Origin: Vagococcus entomophilus | Lineage (GTDB): Bacteria; Bacillota; Bacilli; Lactobacillales; Vagococcaceae | NCBI RefSeq assembly: GCF_003987595.1 | Contig: NZ_NGJZ01000003.1 | Span: 186,001-250,000, forward strand | Direction of reading: 5' to 3' | DNA: 64,000 nucleotides | Shown here: piece by piece, positions 27,001 through 35,275 of the stretch | How the letters are laid out: every line of letters starts with the position of its first letter | How positions within the stretch are numbered: position 1 is the stretch's first letter | Notes under the pieces: generated by a model | The model's input: the letters and a program-made list of their open reading frames with translations, nothing else | What the model was told of the DNA's origin: nothing | Databases searched by the model: none | Made by a program: the position numbers and the translations under genes

Positions 27001-27627
27001 ACTTTGCTCTTTTAATGGCAACAATTGACCTTCTAATTCATGGACTATATCTTGTACCCGGTCCAAATTGTCTTCTGTTTCAAACAGTTTATGCTCTGCT
27101 TTTTTCTTACGTTGCTTGTACTTTAAAACTCCTGCAGCTTCTTCAAAAATACCACGTCGATCCCCAGGTTTGCTATTAAATATCGCTTCTACTTTCCCTT
27201 GGGAAATAATGGAGAATGACTCTTTTCCAAGACCAGAGTCCATAAAAAGATCTACAATATCTTTTAAACGACAGCTTTGTTTATTCAGATAAAACTCACT
27301 TTCTCCAGAGCGATACAGTCTTCTTGTCACACTGATTTCACTAAAATCAAGTGGTAAAAAATGCTCTTGATTATCTAAAACAACCGTGACCTCCGCAACA
27401 TTTAATGGGTTACGAATATCCGTTCCAGAGAAGATAATATCTGGCATTTTCCCCCCACGCAAATTTTTGGCAGATTGTTCACCTAGTACCCAACGAATCG
27501 CTTCTGTAATATTACTTTTTCCACTACCATTTGGTCCTACAACCGCCGTGAGCCCTTGGTCAAATTCAATTACGGTGCGATCTGCAAAGGACTTAAAACC
27601 TGCAATCTCGATTTTTTTCAAATACAC
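24049..27627 (-). CDS. smc: chromosome partition protein SMC
   Basis: 1192 residues. SMC forms a ring-shaped ATPase that organises and segregates the chromosome with ScpA and ScpB. The N-terminal Walker A is VGPNGSGKSNITEAIRWVLGEQ; two long coiled coils (about 170-500 and 670-1000) flank the hinge, which contains SGIVGAVAELIKVP and GGSMTGGANKRG. The C-terminal ABC signature is LSLLSGGERALTAIALLF and Walker B is FCILDEVEAALDEANVNRF. Start is a GTG with GGAG upstream. scpAB are not in this window. The gene follows rnc by 43 bases. Confidence 0.97.
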   Translation of the reverse strand: MYLKKIEIAGFKSFADRTVIEFDQGLTAVVGPNGSGKSNITEAIRWVLGEQSAKNLRGGKMPDIIFSGTDIRNPLNVAEVTVVLDNQEHFLPLDFSEISVTRRLYRSGESEFYLNKQSCRLKDIVDLFMDSGLGKESFSIISQGKVEAIFNSKPGDRRGIFEEAAGVLKYKQRKKKAEHKLFETEDNLDRVQDIVHELEGQLLPLKEQSATAEHFLTLKEQFTQLDIAITVQEIQNLQQNQKQEEQAIAGYNQKLNKLNVEMDSLEKTLVDLRQSRTLLDAQMDQEQATLLQLTEQYEQAEGQKNVLSERSKNTLKSADDYQEQLESTREKLELSERESADLEKKVAEKTAQLAQFKGECANLEKEVLRYSKSTKEQLEEMRSEYVEIMQAQATTGNELKYLEKQYQQETSKSQKNLDGYEALRSQKEELTTRVAELEQRLKEKTTELEQLRGDYQHYQSTIAKSKQLIELKEKQMYDAMRILQQGKARQKSLQDLQENYAGFYQGVKAVLKSKHRLSGIVGAVAELIKVPKEIALAVETALGGSAQHVVVEDEKSARQAITFLKQQRLGRATFLPITTIKPRRMPRETYASLEKTSGFLGLASEKVTYNKTVQGVIQNLLGHTILAENLEAANLIAKQVRYQYRVVSLDGDIMNPGGSMTGGANKRGNQGNLFSQASELESLSEQVEKMEVDLTAREKQVATLKSQLLQDETRLEELRLSGENARMEVSELTGLFERTKMDLTQCIREVQAVEFGSKELAFFLKEYEIQKKELEKKQKELQEKREFLDQRMNQTDEEASQNATLKEQAQEKVTNCQAKVAVAKEQLLHLESLQKKQEIDISEWQAQVKKIDQQLQLLTSNSSAHSETHESLQKKMQTLYEQKADIQTILQTHKQEREQLHQEIAEQDQQLVEKNKAQQLLLEEKAQAQVLKDRAEVGLDTLLIHLQEEYQFTYEAAKNSVEMQAETLVITKENRKRLKQEMDELGPINLAAIEQFEEVSKRYLFLTTQRDDLLEAKDSLFSTMTEMDEIVKEKFSQVFDAISLEFQKVFPSMFGGGHAELRLTDPYDLLNTGVEIVAQPPGKKLQSLSLLSGGERALTAIALLFSIIQVRPVPFCILDEVEAALDEANVNRFGKYLSRFEDDTQFIVITHRRGTMEAADVLYGVTMQESGVSTIVSVRLEDVDKMEEKKES

Positions 27628-27670
27628 GAACTACGTGCTCCTCTCTTTTTAAAGTCTTTTCACAAAGAGC

Positions 27671-28372
27671 TTATCTTTTTTCTCTCATATAGGTTTCAAG
27701 TGCTACAGCTGCTGCTTGTTGTTCTGCTGTTTTTTTTGATTTTCCTGTTCCTGTTCCAATCAGCTTACCCTCAGCATATACCTCAATCCAAAATCTGCGA
27801 TCATGGGCTGGTCCATCTTCTTTTAGAAGGTGGTATTCGATTTGAACATCCCCATTTTTCTGCAAAACTTCTTGTAAAGCCGTTTTGTGATCCATCTCAT
27901 GTGAAAAAACACCCGCTTTGATTTTAGGAAAGACAACTTGACGTAAAAAACATACAACTTTTTCTAGTCCTTGGTCTAAATACAACGCACCTAGAAAGGC
28001 CTCGAACAAATCACATAGTAATGCTGGCCGGGTACGCCCATTAGAGTTCTCTTCTCCCTTACCTAACATAACGAATTGGTCAAAAGAGCATTCTTTGGCA
28101 AATTTAGACAAGCTATCCTCACACACAATAGCTGCTCTCATTTTGGTTAATTTTCCTTCTGGCTCTTTTTCAAAACGCGTATATAAATAACGTGAGATGA
28201 TCAGCTCTAAGACTGCATCTCCTAAAAATTCCAATCGTTCGTTGTCTTCTAAGTGTAAATTGCGATGTTCATTCACATAAGATGAATGGGTAAATGCTTG
28301 TTCTAATAATTCGACTTGGTTAAACACAATATCATAATTTGTTTTTAGCAAGTTGTTTAGTTGATTATCCAT
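27671..28372 (-). CDS. rnc: ribonuclease III
   Basis: 233 residues. RNase III cleaves double-stranded RNA and matures rRNA precursors. The signature [21 protein letters not shown] lies near residue 43 with the metal-binding Glu and Asp, and the second acidic site is in [16 protein letters not shown]. The C-terminal dsRNA-binding domain (about 158-228) includes [12 protein letters not shown] and [18 protein letters not shown]. First gene of rnc-smc-HAD-ftsY, with a promoter just upstream. Confidence 0.96.
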   Translation of the reverse strand: MDNQLNNLLKTNYDIVFNQVELLEQAFTHSSYVNEHRNLHLEDNERLEFLGDAVLELIISRYLYTRFEKEPEGKLTKMRAAIVCEDSLSKFAKECSFDQFVMLGKGEENSNGRTRPALLCDLFEAFLGALYLDQGLEKVVCFLRQVVFPKIKAGVFSHEMDHKTALQEVLQKNGDVQIEYHLLKEDGPAHDRRFWIEVYAEGKLIGTGTGKSKKTAEQQAAAVALETYMREKR

Positions 28373-28411
28373 CTGCTACAGTCCTTTATTAGTTTCTTTT
28401 TATCCTATTCT

Positions 28412-28417
28412 ATTATA
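28412..28417 (-). promoter_or_regulatory. -10 box for the rnc-smc-ftsY unit
   Basis: TATAAT on the minus strand, about 40 bases before the rnc ATG; the -35 region (TTTCAA at 17 bases) is poor. Confidence 0.45.
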
Positions 28418-28505
28418 CTTGGTTTTTTTCATTTTTGAAATGGTTTACCATAAATCTCTAATGATCGATTTTTCCTTTTAGGAACTAACTGGGTGAAAAA
28501 AATAA

Positions 28506-28549
28506 AAAAGTCAGAATTTTCGACTGACAATCGAAAAATTCTGACTTTT
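28506..28549 (-). terminator. terminator after the first opp operon
   Basis: Minus-strand arms AAAAGTCAGAATTTTTCGA and TCGAAAATTCTGACTTTT pair over about 18 bases and are followed by TTATTTTTTT. Confidence 0.9.
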
Positions 28550-28581
28550 AGTCCCTTCTATTATCCTGCTTTTTTCTCAAT

Positions 28582-29541
28582 TTAGCTGTTTACAGTTTGA
28601 TTGTATTTTTTTGAGGCTAATTTTTCTTGATAGTCTGCTACTTCATCTTGAGTACAATAAACAAAATGCTCAGGGGCAACTTCTCGCAACGTGCGTTCTT
28701 TCCCATCATCTGGAGCTGGTTGGTACACGACTCTTCGCCTTGTTTTTTCATAATCTGGATCAGGTAACGGAATAGCTGAAAGTAAGCTTTCTGTATAGGG
28801 GTGTAACCCGTACCGATACACTTCTTCGCTTGACCCAACTTCAACCAGTTTTCCGTAATACATCACACCAATCCGATCACTGATATATTTTACCATAGAC
28901 AAGTCATGTGCAATAAACAAGTAGGTCAGATTTTGCTCTTTTTGTAACTCTTGAAGTAGATTCACAACTTGCGCTTGAATGGAAACATCCAGTGCGGAAA
29001 TAGGTTCATCACAAATGATAAATTTCGGCTTAACCGCAAGCGCACGCGCAATCCCAATCCGTTGTCTTTGGCCTCCTGAAAATTCATGTGGATATCTCGT
29101 TCCATGTGAAGCTTCTAGTCCCACCGTTTCCAAAAGTTCGTTTACACGCTGATTGCGTTCTTCTTTCGACTTAGCTAAGCCATGAATATCAATGCCCTCA
29201 GCAATAATATCTTTGACTTTCATTCGAGGATTTAAAGAGGCATAGGGATCTTGATAAATCATTTGGATATCTTGGCGAAACTTATGTAAATTGATTCGCC
29301 CTTTTATCTGGCTAATGTCTTCTCCCTCAAAAAGAATTTTTCCATCTGTTGGTTGATACAAGCGACTGATACTTCTTCCAGTGGTCGATTTTCCACAACC
29401 AGATTCTCCTACTAATCCGAATGTTTCACCTTCATAGATTGAAAAGCTCACATCATCTACAGCTTTCACTTCATCTTTACGCCCAACATTAAAATATTGT
29501 TTTAAGTTTTGAACTTCTAACACTTTTTTTCTCTCACTCAA
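28582..29541 (-). CDS. oppF: oligopeptide ABC transporter ATP-binding protein OppF (system 1)
   Basis: 319 residues. It powers oligopeptide import with OppD. Walker A is [14 protein letters not shown], the Q-loop is [13 protein letters not shown], the signature is [15 protein letters not shown] and Walker B is [12 protein letters not shown]. The C-terminal oligopeptide/dipeptide domain follows ([16 protein letters not shown]). The start is a TTG with GGAGG 8 bases upstream. Last gene of oppB-C-D-F of system 1, before a strong terminator. The C-terminus extends about 30 residues past the usual end. Confidence 0.93.
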   Translation of the reverse strand: MSERKKVLEVQNLKQYFNVGRKDEVKAVDDVSFSIYEGETFGLVGESGCGKSTTGRSISRLYQPTDGKILFEGEDISQIKGRINLHKFRQDIQMIYQDPYASLNPRMKVKDIIAEGIDIHGLAKSKEERNQRVNELLETVGLEASHGTRYPHEFSGGQRQRIGIARALAVKPKFIICDEPISALDVSIQAQVVNLLQELQKEQNLTYLFIAHDLSMVKYISDRIGVMYYGKLVEVGSSEEVYRYGLHPYTESLLSAIPLPDPDYEKTRRRVVYQPAPDDGKERTLREVAPEHFVYCTQDEVADYQEKLASKKYNQTVNS

Positions 29542-29557
29542 ATCAGCTGCCTCCCTT

Positions 29558-30607
29558 CTAAGAATGAGTTTTCATTCCATATTTTTTAGCAAAAATTTGG
29601 TGTCTGCGAACTACTTCTTCTGGTGGAGTTACCTTTGGTGCTCCTTTTGCAAGCAGCCAGGTCGCTGCTTGGTGTGTTGGCGATATCTCAAACATTGGTG
29701 GTGCTACGCGTGCATCAATCTTCATCGCATAGGCATTTCTTGGGTAAAAAGCATCTCCTGTCGGCGGATCTAACAAATCAGGGGGTGATCCAGGGATGGC
29801 ATACAACTTCTCATCTTTCATATCAAGCGTTGGCATGGAGCTGAGTAAGCCCCAAGTATAAGGATGCTGCGCATTGTAAAAGATTTCTTCGGCTGTGCCA
29901 ATCTCCACAATTCGTCCGCCATACATAACTGCTACTCGGTCTGCGACGTTTGCCACAACCCCCAAATCATGTGTAATAAAAATAATAGAGGTCTCTATTT
30001 TTTTCTGAATTTCTTTCATTAAATCTAATATTTGGGCTTGAATCGTCACATCAAGGGCCGTCGTTGGTTCATCGGCAATTAGTACTTCCGGGTAGCAAAT
30101 CAACGCAATCGCAATCACAATCCGTTGTCTTTGCCCACCTGAAAATTGATGCGGATAATTTTTCAAACGCTCTTTCGCATTTGGAATTCCTACAAGCTTT
30201 AATAGTTCTAACGCGCTTGCAAGTGCTTCTTTTTTCGATACCTTTTTGTGCTTACGTAGTGATTCGGCGACTTGATTTCCGATATTCATTGTCGGGTCCA
30301 GAGACGTCATCGGATCTTGAAAAATCATGGCAATTTCTTTCCCACGAATGGCTTGCATTTGTTTTTCTGTTTTTTCAACAAGGTCTGCTCCTTTGAAGCG
30401 AATGGCCCCTTCATCAATCGAGGCATTACTGGAGAGAAGGCGCATGATACTTCTAGTTGTCACCGATTTTCCAGAACCTGATTCCCCAACAATCGCAAGC
30501 GTTTCTCCTTTGTATAAGTCAAAATTGACCCCACGAATTGCCTGTACTTTCCCTGCATAAGTTGCAAAGGATATGTTTAAATCTTTCACTTCTAGTATTT
30601 TTTCCAT
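29558..30607 (-). CDS. oppD: oligopeptide ABC transporter ATP-binding protein OppD (system 1)
   Basis: 349 residues from the ATG at 30607 ([14 protein letters not shown]). Walker A is [14 protein letters not shown], signature [15 protein letters not shown], Walker [13 protein letters not shown]. The C-terminal domain has [12 protein letters not shown] and a [19 protein letters not shown] segment, but the cysteines that bind an iron-sulfur cluster in many OppD proteins are missing here. A GTG at 30619 in the same frame is an alternative start. Lies directly after oppC and 16 bases before oppF. Confidence 0.92.
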   Translation of the reverse strand: MEKILEVKDLNISFATYAGKVQAIRGVNFDLYKGETLAIVGESGSGKSVTTRSIMRLLSSNASIDEGAIRFKGADLVEKTEKQMQAIRGKEIAMIFQDPMTSLDPTMNIGNQVAESLRKHKKVSKKEALASALELLKLVGIPNAKERLKNYPHQFSGGQRQRIVIAIALICYPEVLIADEPTTALDVTIQAQILDLMKEIQKKIETSIIFITHDLGVVANVADRVAVMYGGRIVEIGTAEEIFYNAQHPYTWGLLSSMPTLDMKDEKLYAIPGSPPDLLDPPTGDAFYPRNAYAMKIDARVAPPMFEISPTHQAATWLLAKGAPKVTPPEEVVRRHQIFAKKYGMKTHS

Positions 30608-30620
30608 ATTTTTCACCACA

Positions 30621-31655
30621 CTAATCTTTCATTCTTGGATCGAAAGCATCCCGTAATCCATCGGCAAGTAAGTTAAAACAAATCATAATAACAGAAAGAA
30701 CAATCGCTGGTGCCCACATCAAATGTGGCAAATAACGAAAAGTCTTATAACCATCACTAAGTAAAGTTCCCAATGAAGCAGCTGGTGCCCTTAACCCTAA
30801 GCCGATAAAACTTAAGAAGGCCTCAAAGAAAATCGCCGAAGGAATACTAAACATCAACTGAACAATAATTACACTCGAAATATTAGGTAAAATATGTTTT
30901 AGTGCAATTTTTGTCTTGGATTCACCCAGTGTTGTTGCAGCAAGGACAAACTCTTGATCTTTTATTTTCATGGTTTGTGCACGGACAATTCTTGCCATCG
31001 TAATCCATCCTGTAACAATCATCGCCAAAATAATCGACAACATTCCCGGTTTAAAGATGGTTAGCATCAAAATCATCACTACTAAGTTAGGAATTCCTGA
31101 GAGAATTTCCAAAATCCGCTGCATAATGTTATCTATGCGCCCTCCTTTGAGCCCTGAAATCAAACCATAGACAACTCCAATGCTCAAATCAAGGATTGCC
31201 GCGATAAACGCGATGATTAATGACATTCTAGTCCCCATCAGGAGTCTGGAAAGCTCATCACGTCCTAATCCATCCGTTCCTAAGTAGTAGTTTACATTTT
31301 TGGGTACGTTTAATTGTTTGTATTTATCTACTCGTTCATTTCCCACAATTGCGGTGCCATTAAACCCATTAATCGTCACACCGGGAATTCTTGGAGGCAA
31401 GTTTGTATAAGCTACATTTTGTTTCGTAGGATCGTGTGGGGAAAACCAGATGGATCCTATTGATATCAGAGCTATTAGGATCAATACTAACAAAGAAACA
31501 ACTGCACTTTTATTTTTTTTCAACCTACGCCAAGAATCTTGCAAAAAATTAAGTGAGGGAGCGGCAATCTTTTCACGTTCATGTTGATGATTTTCAATTT
31601 TTAGTGGCTCAAAGCTGTCTTTTGGCAAGTTTTCCATTTCTACTTTTTCTACCAT
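30621..31655 (-). CDS. oppC: oligopeptide ABC transporter permease OppC (system 1)
   Basis: 344 residues. One N-terminal membrane segment (SAVVSLLVLILIALISIGS), a large outside loop of about 90 residues, then five membrane segments in the transport domain. The EAA motif that docks the ATPase is at EFVLAATTLGESKTKIALKHILPN. The N-terminal 45 residues before the first helix are polar. GGAGGTGAACG precedes the ATG. Start overlaps the oppB stop by one base; oppD follows immediately. Confidence 0.92.
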   Translation of the reverse strand: MVEKVEMENLPKDSFEPLKIENHQHEREKIAAPSLNFLQDSWRRLKKNKSAVVSLLVLILIALISIGSIWFSPHDPTKQNVAYTNLPPRIPGVTINGFNGTAIVGNERVDKYKQLNVPKNVNYYLGTDGLGRDELSRLLMGTRMSLIIAFIAAILDLSIGVVYGLISGLKGGRIDNIMQRILEILSGIPNLVVMILMLTIFKPGMLSIILAMIVTGWITMARIVRAQTMKIKDQEFVLAATTLGESKTKIALKHILPNISSVIIVQLMFSIPSAIFFEAFLSFIGLGLRAPAASLGTLLSDGYKTFRYLPHLMWAPAIVLSVIMICFNLLADGLRDAFDPRMKD

Positions 31656-32599
31656 CAGTTACGTTCACCTCCAGAAACTCGAATTCTTGGATCCACAATT
31701 CCGTATAGCAGATCCACAATTAATATCACTACAACAAGCATTGTGGAGTAAAGAATAGTAACTGCCATAATGGTTGGATAGTCATTGGTCAAAATAGATT
31801 TTACAAACTGTTCACCAATCCCAGGAATTGCAAAGATATTTTCAACCACAAGTGAGCCCGTCATCAGACCGACAGTGAGTGGTCCAATCAACGTAATCAA
31901 AGGAATCAAACTATTTCTTAGCCCATGTCGAAAAGCAACTTGCCACTTGCTAAGACCTTTCGCCCGAGCCAGTTCGATGTAATCACTACTCAATACTTCT
32001 ACCATTTCTGTTCGAATAAACCTCGCCGAGTCGGCCAGTGGCGACATCGCCAGCGCAATTGTAGGTAGTACCGTTGAAATAAACCCTTGATCCCACATAG
32101 CAATAGGAAATAAACGGATTTTAAAGGCAAAAAAGTATTGCAATAACACAGCAAAAACAAAATTTGGAATTGAACGTCCCAAAATAGCAGCCAGTGTTGC
32201 CAATGTGTCAATCCAAGTATTTTGTTTCATCGCAGCTATCACACCTAAAATGATTCCTAAAAAGGTTCCTAGTATGATAGCTTGTGCCCCCAATTGCATG
32301 GACGGCCCTACTCTGCTTGATAATAATTTGGAGACTGGTTGATTTTTAAATTGAAAAGAAGTACCAAAATCTCCCTTCACTAAGTTGGATAAATAAATGA
32401 CATACTGTTCGACTTTAGGCTTATCCAGACCTGCTTGTTTATTTAATATTTCAATCTGCTCTGGTGTTAGCTTTTCTTGATTGACATAGGGTGATCCAGG
32501 CAAGAGATTCATTAGGAAAAAGGTTGCCGTTGCAATCAACCATAACGTCACAATCATGAAAAAAACACGTTTCAAAAAATACTTAGAAAAACTTTTCAT
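31655..32599 (-). CDS. oppB: oligopeptide ABC transporter permease OppB (system 1)
   Basis: 314 residues with six membrane segments, starting KYFLKRVFFMIVTLWLIATATFF. The OppB-type EAA loop is at SSDYIELARAKGLSKWQVAFRHGLRNSL, and the C-terminus ends with DLLYGIVDPRIRV. GGGGGT precedes the ATG. It is separated from its likely binding-protein gene oppA by 650 bases that hold an oppositely oriented gene, so it probably has its own promoter. Confidence 0.92.
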   Translation of the reverse strand: MKSFSKYFLKRVFFMIVTLWLIATATFFLMNLLPGSPYVNQEKLTPEQIEILNKQAGLDKPKVEQYVIYLSNLVKGDFGTSFQFKNQPVSKLLSSRVGPSMQLGAQAIILGTFLGIILGVIAAMKQNTWIDTLATLAAILGRSIPNFVFAVLLQYFFAFKIRLFPIAMWDQGFISTVLPTIALAMSPLADSARFIRTEMVEVLSSDYIELARAKGLSKWQVAFRHGLRNSLIPLITLIGPLTVGLMTGSLVVENIFAIPGIGEQFVKSILTNDYPTIMAVTILYSTMLVVVILIVDLLYGIVDPRIRVSGGERN

Positions 32600-32623
32600 G
32601 AAGATACCCCCGCGTTAATGTTT

Positions 32624-32652
32624 TTGACTTCTTTAAAAAAATCCGTTAAAGT
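32624..32652 (+). promoter_or_regulatory. promoter for the DUF3899-like gene
   Basis: TTGACT and TAAAGT are 17 bases apart on the plus strand. The predicted start near 32659 leaves a leader of only about 12 bases before the ATG. Confidence 0.5.
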
Positions 32653-32670
32653 AAACAGTAGTTTATCGAA

Positions 32671-33030
32671 ATGAGTGAATACAATATGCAAACTGAAAAA
32701 AAAGCAGCCTTGACCATCGTAGGAATCCATTTATTCTTACTTCTCATCAAAATAATTTTTAACCAAAATATTTCTGTTACAGCGTATGGTGATACTTGCT
32801 TTATGATTGCTCTGTTTTTTCTGATGATTGGGGCATTATTTTCCATACTAGGATCAGGCTTTTTTGATTTTTTTCAAAAAAATATGAAACGCCAGTTGTT
32901 CCATAAAAAGAATATGAAAAAGGCAAATTTTATTCCACTTTCTCAAGTAGCCCCTCGCCGCCCAACTTACTGGTTTGAAGTAGCCACCTTCTTTTTACTT
33001 ATTTCATTGTTGTCATTATTGTTCACTTAA
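32671..33030 (+). CDS. small membrane protein, DUF3899-like
   Basis: 119 residues with three hydrophobic helices: LTIVGIHLFLLLIKIIF, CFMIALFFLMIGALFSILG and TFFLLISLLSLLF. The GSGFFDFFQKNMKRQL stretch after the second helix resembles DUF3899 membrane proteins of Bacilli, whose function is unknown. No good ribosome binding site is seen before the ATG at 32671 or the in-frame ATG at 32686, which lowers confidence in the exact start. It lies on the plus strand inside the minus-strand opp locus, with its own promoter and terminator, which supports a real gene. Confidence 0.62.
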   Translation: MSEYNMQTEKKAALTIVGIHLFLLLIKIIFNQNISVTAYGDTCFMIALFFLMIGALFSILGSGFFDFFQKNMKRQLFHKKNMKKANFIPLSQVAPRRPTYWFEVATFFLLISLLSLLFT

Positions 33031-33087
33031 GAGTTAATTATACAAAAGAATGAGTATTTTTCCAATTATTTAGATTAAAAAGCAAGT

Positions 33088-33123
33088 AAGAGTTTGAGGA
33101 TCTTTTATCCCAAACTCTTTTTT
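33088..33123 (+). terminator. terminator after the DUF3899-like gene
   Basis: Arms AAGAGTTTG and CAAACTCTT extended by GGAT/ATCC, followed by TTTTTT on the plus strand. The minus strand has only a delayed T-run, so oppA transcripts may be stopped less efficiently. Confidence 0.8.
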
Positions 33124-33252
33124 CGTATCCTTCATTAAAAGAACTAAGAGGAATGAACCCGTGCAACTTCATTTTTTCGTGTTCGCCAATCGCGTTCCTG
33201 CCACAGATTTCTTTGCTTTCCCCTAGGCTCTTAACCTTATACGCTTGCACTT

Positions 33253-34929
33253 TTATTTTGTTAAATACGCCCATTTGTATTCATGATGTGCTCCTGTCGG
33301 GTGAACTGCTACCCCTTTGAGCTTGCTATTTCTCATGTGAGCTTCTGCTTTTTGATATAGTGGCACTACGCCCATATCGTGATCAATTACTTGGGCTGCG
33401 GTAATATAATCGGACCAACGCTTGTTTTCATCGTTTGCATTTGTAGTCGTTGCAGCTTTTACTGCCTGGTCATATCCCTTACTACTGTATCGTCCACGAT
33501 TGTAGGAATTTCCTGTCACAAATAAATCTAAGAAACTACTTGGATCTGGATAATCAGCACTCCATCCACCTAAAACCATGTCAAAATTTCCTGCATTACT
33601 ACGTTCTATTCTGACAGATAGTGGCACTGGACTGGTAGTCACTTTCACACCATCCAAATTTTCTTGAAGGACGCTTTGAATATACTCTGTATTCTTCTTA
33701 CTCGAATCATTATCAGAAGAAAGCAAATCAATCGTTAAATTAGAAATTCCCAGTTCTTTTTTGGCCTTAGCCCAGTAATCTTTTGCTTTTTTCTTACTAT
33801 AAGTTGCCGAAACATCCGCTTCTTTTACAAAATCAGTACCTGTTTTGGGATTTTTTGACATGTCTTCTGGTACCAGACTTTTCGCTGCAATTGAACCATC
33901 ACCCAGAATATTTTTGGCTAATGCGTTGCGATCAATAGCATACGCAATGGCTTTTCTTACGTTTTCGTTTTTAAATGGTGAATCTGCCTTACTCTGATTT
34001 AATTCCAAATAGTAAGTTCCCGCTTGTTTTTCCGAACTGAACTCTTTTTCATTCGCCATTTGTTGCGCCAGTTCCCCTGTTAGAATGATGTCATCCATTT
34101 TCCCCTCCTGAAAAAGACTCAGCGAAGTCGAAGCTTCTTTTACTACGGATACATTTACTTTGTTAAGCTTCACTTGTTTTTTGTCCCAATACTGAGTATT
34201 TTTTGCATAGGTCCACTTAGTATCAGTCCCTGCTCCATCAAAATCTTTTAGCGTAAATGGACCATTATAAACCGCTTTGTCACTCGTTGAGGCATACTCT
34301 TTTCCGTATTTCTCTACCACCTTTTGATTTAGTGGATAAAATGTGGTAAAAGAAAGCAAATATTTGAAATAGCTGGTAGGTTGGGTTAGCGTTACTTTCA
34401 ACTCCCAGTCATTTATCGCTTGAATTCCTAGCTCAGATTTGGCTTTTTTACCCTCTACAATTTCACTTGCATTGGTAACGGGTGCAAAAATATAAGAATA
34501 CTCAGACGCTGTTGCGGGATCTACGGCTCGTTGCCATGCAAAAACATAATCGTTAGCCGTAACACTATCACCATTAGACCATTTTGCATCTTTTCTAAGT
34601 TGAATGGTATAAGTTAATCCATCCTTACTCACCTCAACATCAGTAGCACCTGCTAGTTCAAGTTCATTTTTTGCATTCAAGCGATAAATCCCTTCATACG
34701 TATTGGTGATGGCTTCACCACTCACGACATCTGTTGAAAGAGACGGATCTGCGCTTGTAATTTCTTGCTGTGCTACTACAGTGATTTCTTGCTTACTTGC
34801 CAACTTATTAGTTGATTTTGATTGACCACTTCCATTGCTAGAAGTCGAATTTTTTGAATTTCCACAAGCTACCAAACTTAAACTCGCTAATACGAGTATG
34901 CTAGCATAAAGGACTCTGTACTTTTTCAT
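33253..34929 (-). CDS. oppA: oligopeptide ABC transporter substrate-binding lipoprotein (system 1)
   Basis: 558 residues. A lipoprotein signal (SILVLASLSLVACGN, Cys about 22) is followed by a Ser/Asn-rich linker and a family 5 solute-binding domain, with KDAKWSNGDSVTANDYVFAWQRAVDP near the start, VRKAIAYAIDRNALAKNIL in the middle and FDMVLGGWSADYPDPSSFLDLF towards the end. It binds oligopeptides outside the membrane and delivers them to OppBC. It lies upstream of oppBCDF of system 1, but the DUF3899-like gene is between. It has its own promoter. Confidence 0.92.
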   Translation of the reverse strand: MKKYRVLYASILVLASLSLVACGNSKNSTSSNGSGQSKSTNKLASKQEITVVAQQEITSADPSLSTDVVSGEAITNTYEGIYRLNAKNELELAGATDVEVSKDGLTYTIQLRKDAKWSNGDSVTANDYVFAWQRAVDPATASEYSYIFAPVTNASEIVEGKKAKSELGIQAINDWELKVTLTQPTSYFKYLLSFTTFYPLNQKVVEKYGKEYASTSDKAVYNGPFTLKDFDGAGTDTKWTYAKNTQYWDKKQVKLNKVNVSVVKEASTSLSLFQEGKMDDIILTGELAQQMANEKEFSSEKQAGTYYLELNQSKADSPFKNENVRKAIAYAIDRNALAKNILGDGSIAAKSLVPEDMSKNPKTGTDFVKEADVSATYSKKKAKDYWAKAKKELGISNLTIDLLSSDNDSSKKNTEYIQSVLQENLDGVKVTTSPVPLSVRIERSNAGNFDMVLGGWSADYPDPSSFLDLFVTGNSYNRGRYSSKGYDQAVKAATTTNANDENKRWSDYITAAQVIDHDMGVVPLYQKAEAHMRNSKLKGVAVHPTGAHHEYKWAYLTK

Positions 34930-35230
34930 TTTATTTCCCCCCTGAAAATCAGAATAAATTAAAAAAAGATTAAAAAGATTAAAATCTTATGTTAATATTA
35001 CTCTATTTTCATTAAAAATCAACACTTTTATTTCAAGTTAAGAAAATTAACTGGATAATTGAAGGTAAAAACCACTAATAAACCTTGATAGTTCAATCTT
35101 TTTACTGTAAATTTATTAAATTTTTTATTTTTTTGAACTTATTTCCAAATTAGAAGCGCTTAAATCTTTCACTTTAAAAAATAATTCTTTATAAAAAAAA
35201 CAGATAAGAAAACGCTATTAATTATTGCAA
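34930..35230. other. AT-rich region between the two opp systems
   Basis: About 300 bases hold the promoter and leader of oppA (system 1). A 15-base stretch at 35034-35048 resembles the CodY box at 11 of 15 positions, too weak to call. No gene is seen. Confidence 0.4.
34995..35022 (-). promoter_or_regulatory. promoter for oppA of system 1
   Basis: On the minus strand TTGATT and TAATAT are 16 bases apart, about 65 bases before the ATG. Confidence 0.6.
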
Positions 35231-35265
35231 AAAAAGATGAGAAGAAAAATTCTTCTCATCTTTTT
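35231..35265 (-). terminator. terminator after the second opp operon
   Basis: Arms AAAAAGATGAGAAGAA and TTCTTCTCATCTTTTT with a 3-base loop, followed on the minus strand by more T. It directly follows the oppA stop of system 2. Confidence 0.92.
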
Positions 35266-35275
35266 ACTTCATTGA

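Noticed and set aside
33038-33274. 78-codon minus-strand frame after oppA
   Set aside because: It overlaps the oppA end and runs through a strong hairpin; composition is not protein-like and no family is seen.
35034-35048. CodY-box-like sequence upstream of oppA (system 1)
   Set aside because: Only 11 of 15 positions fit, which is common by chance in AT-rich DNA.
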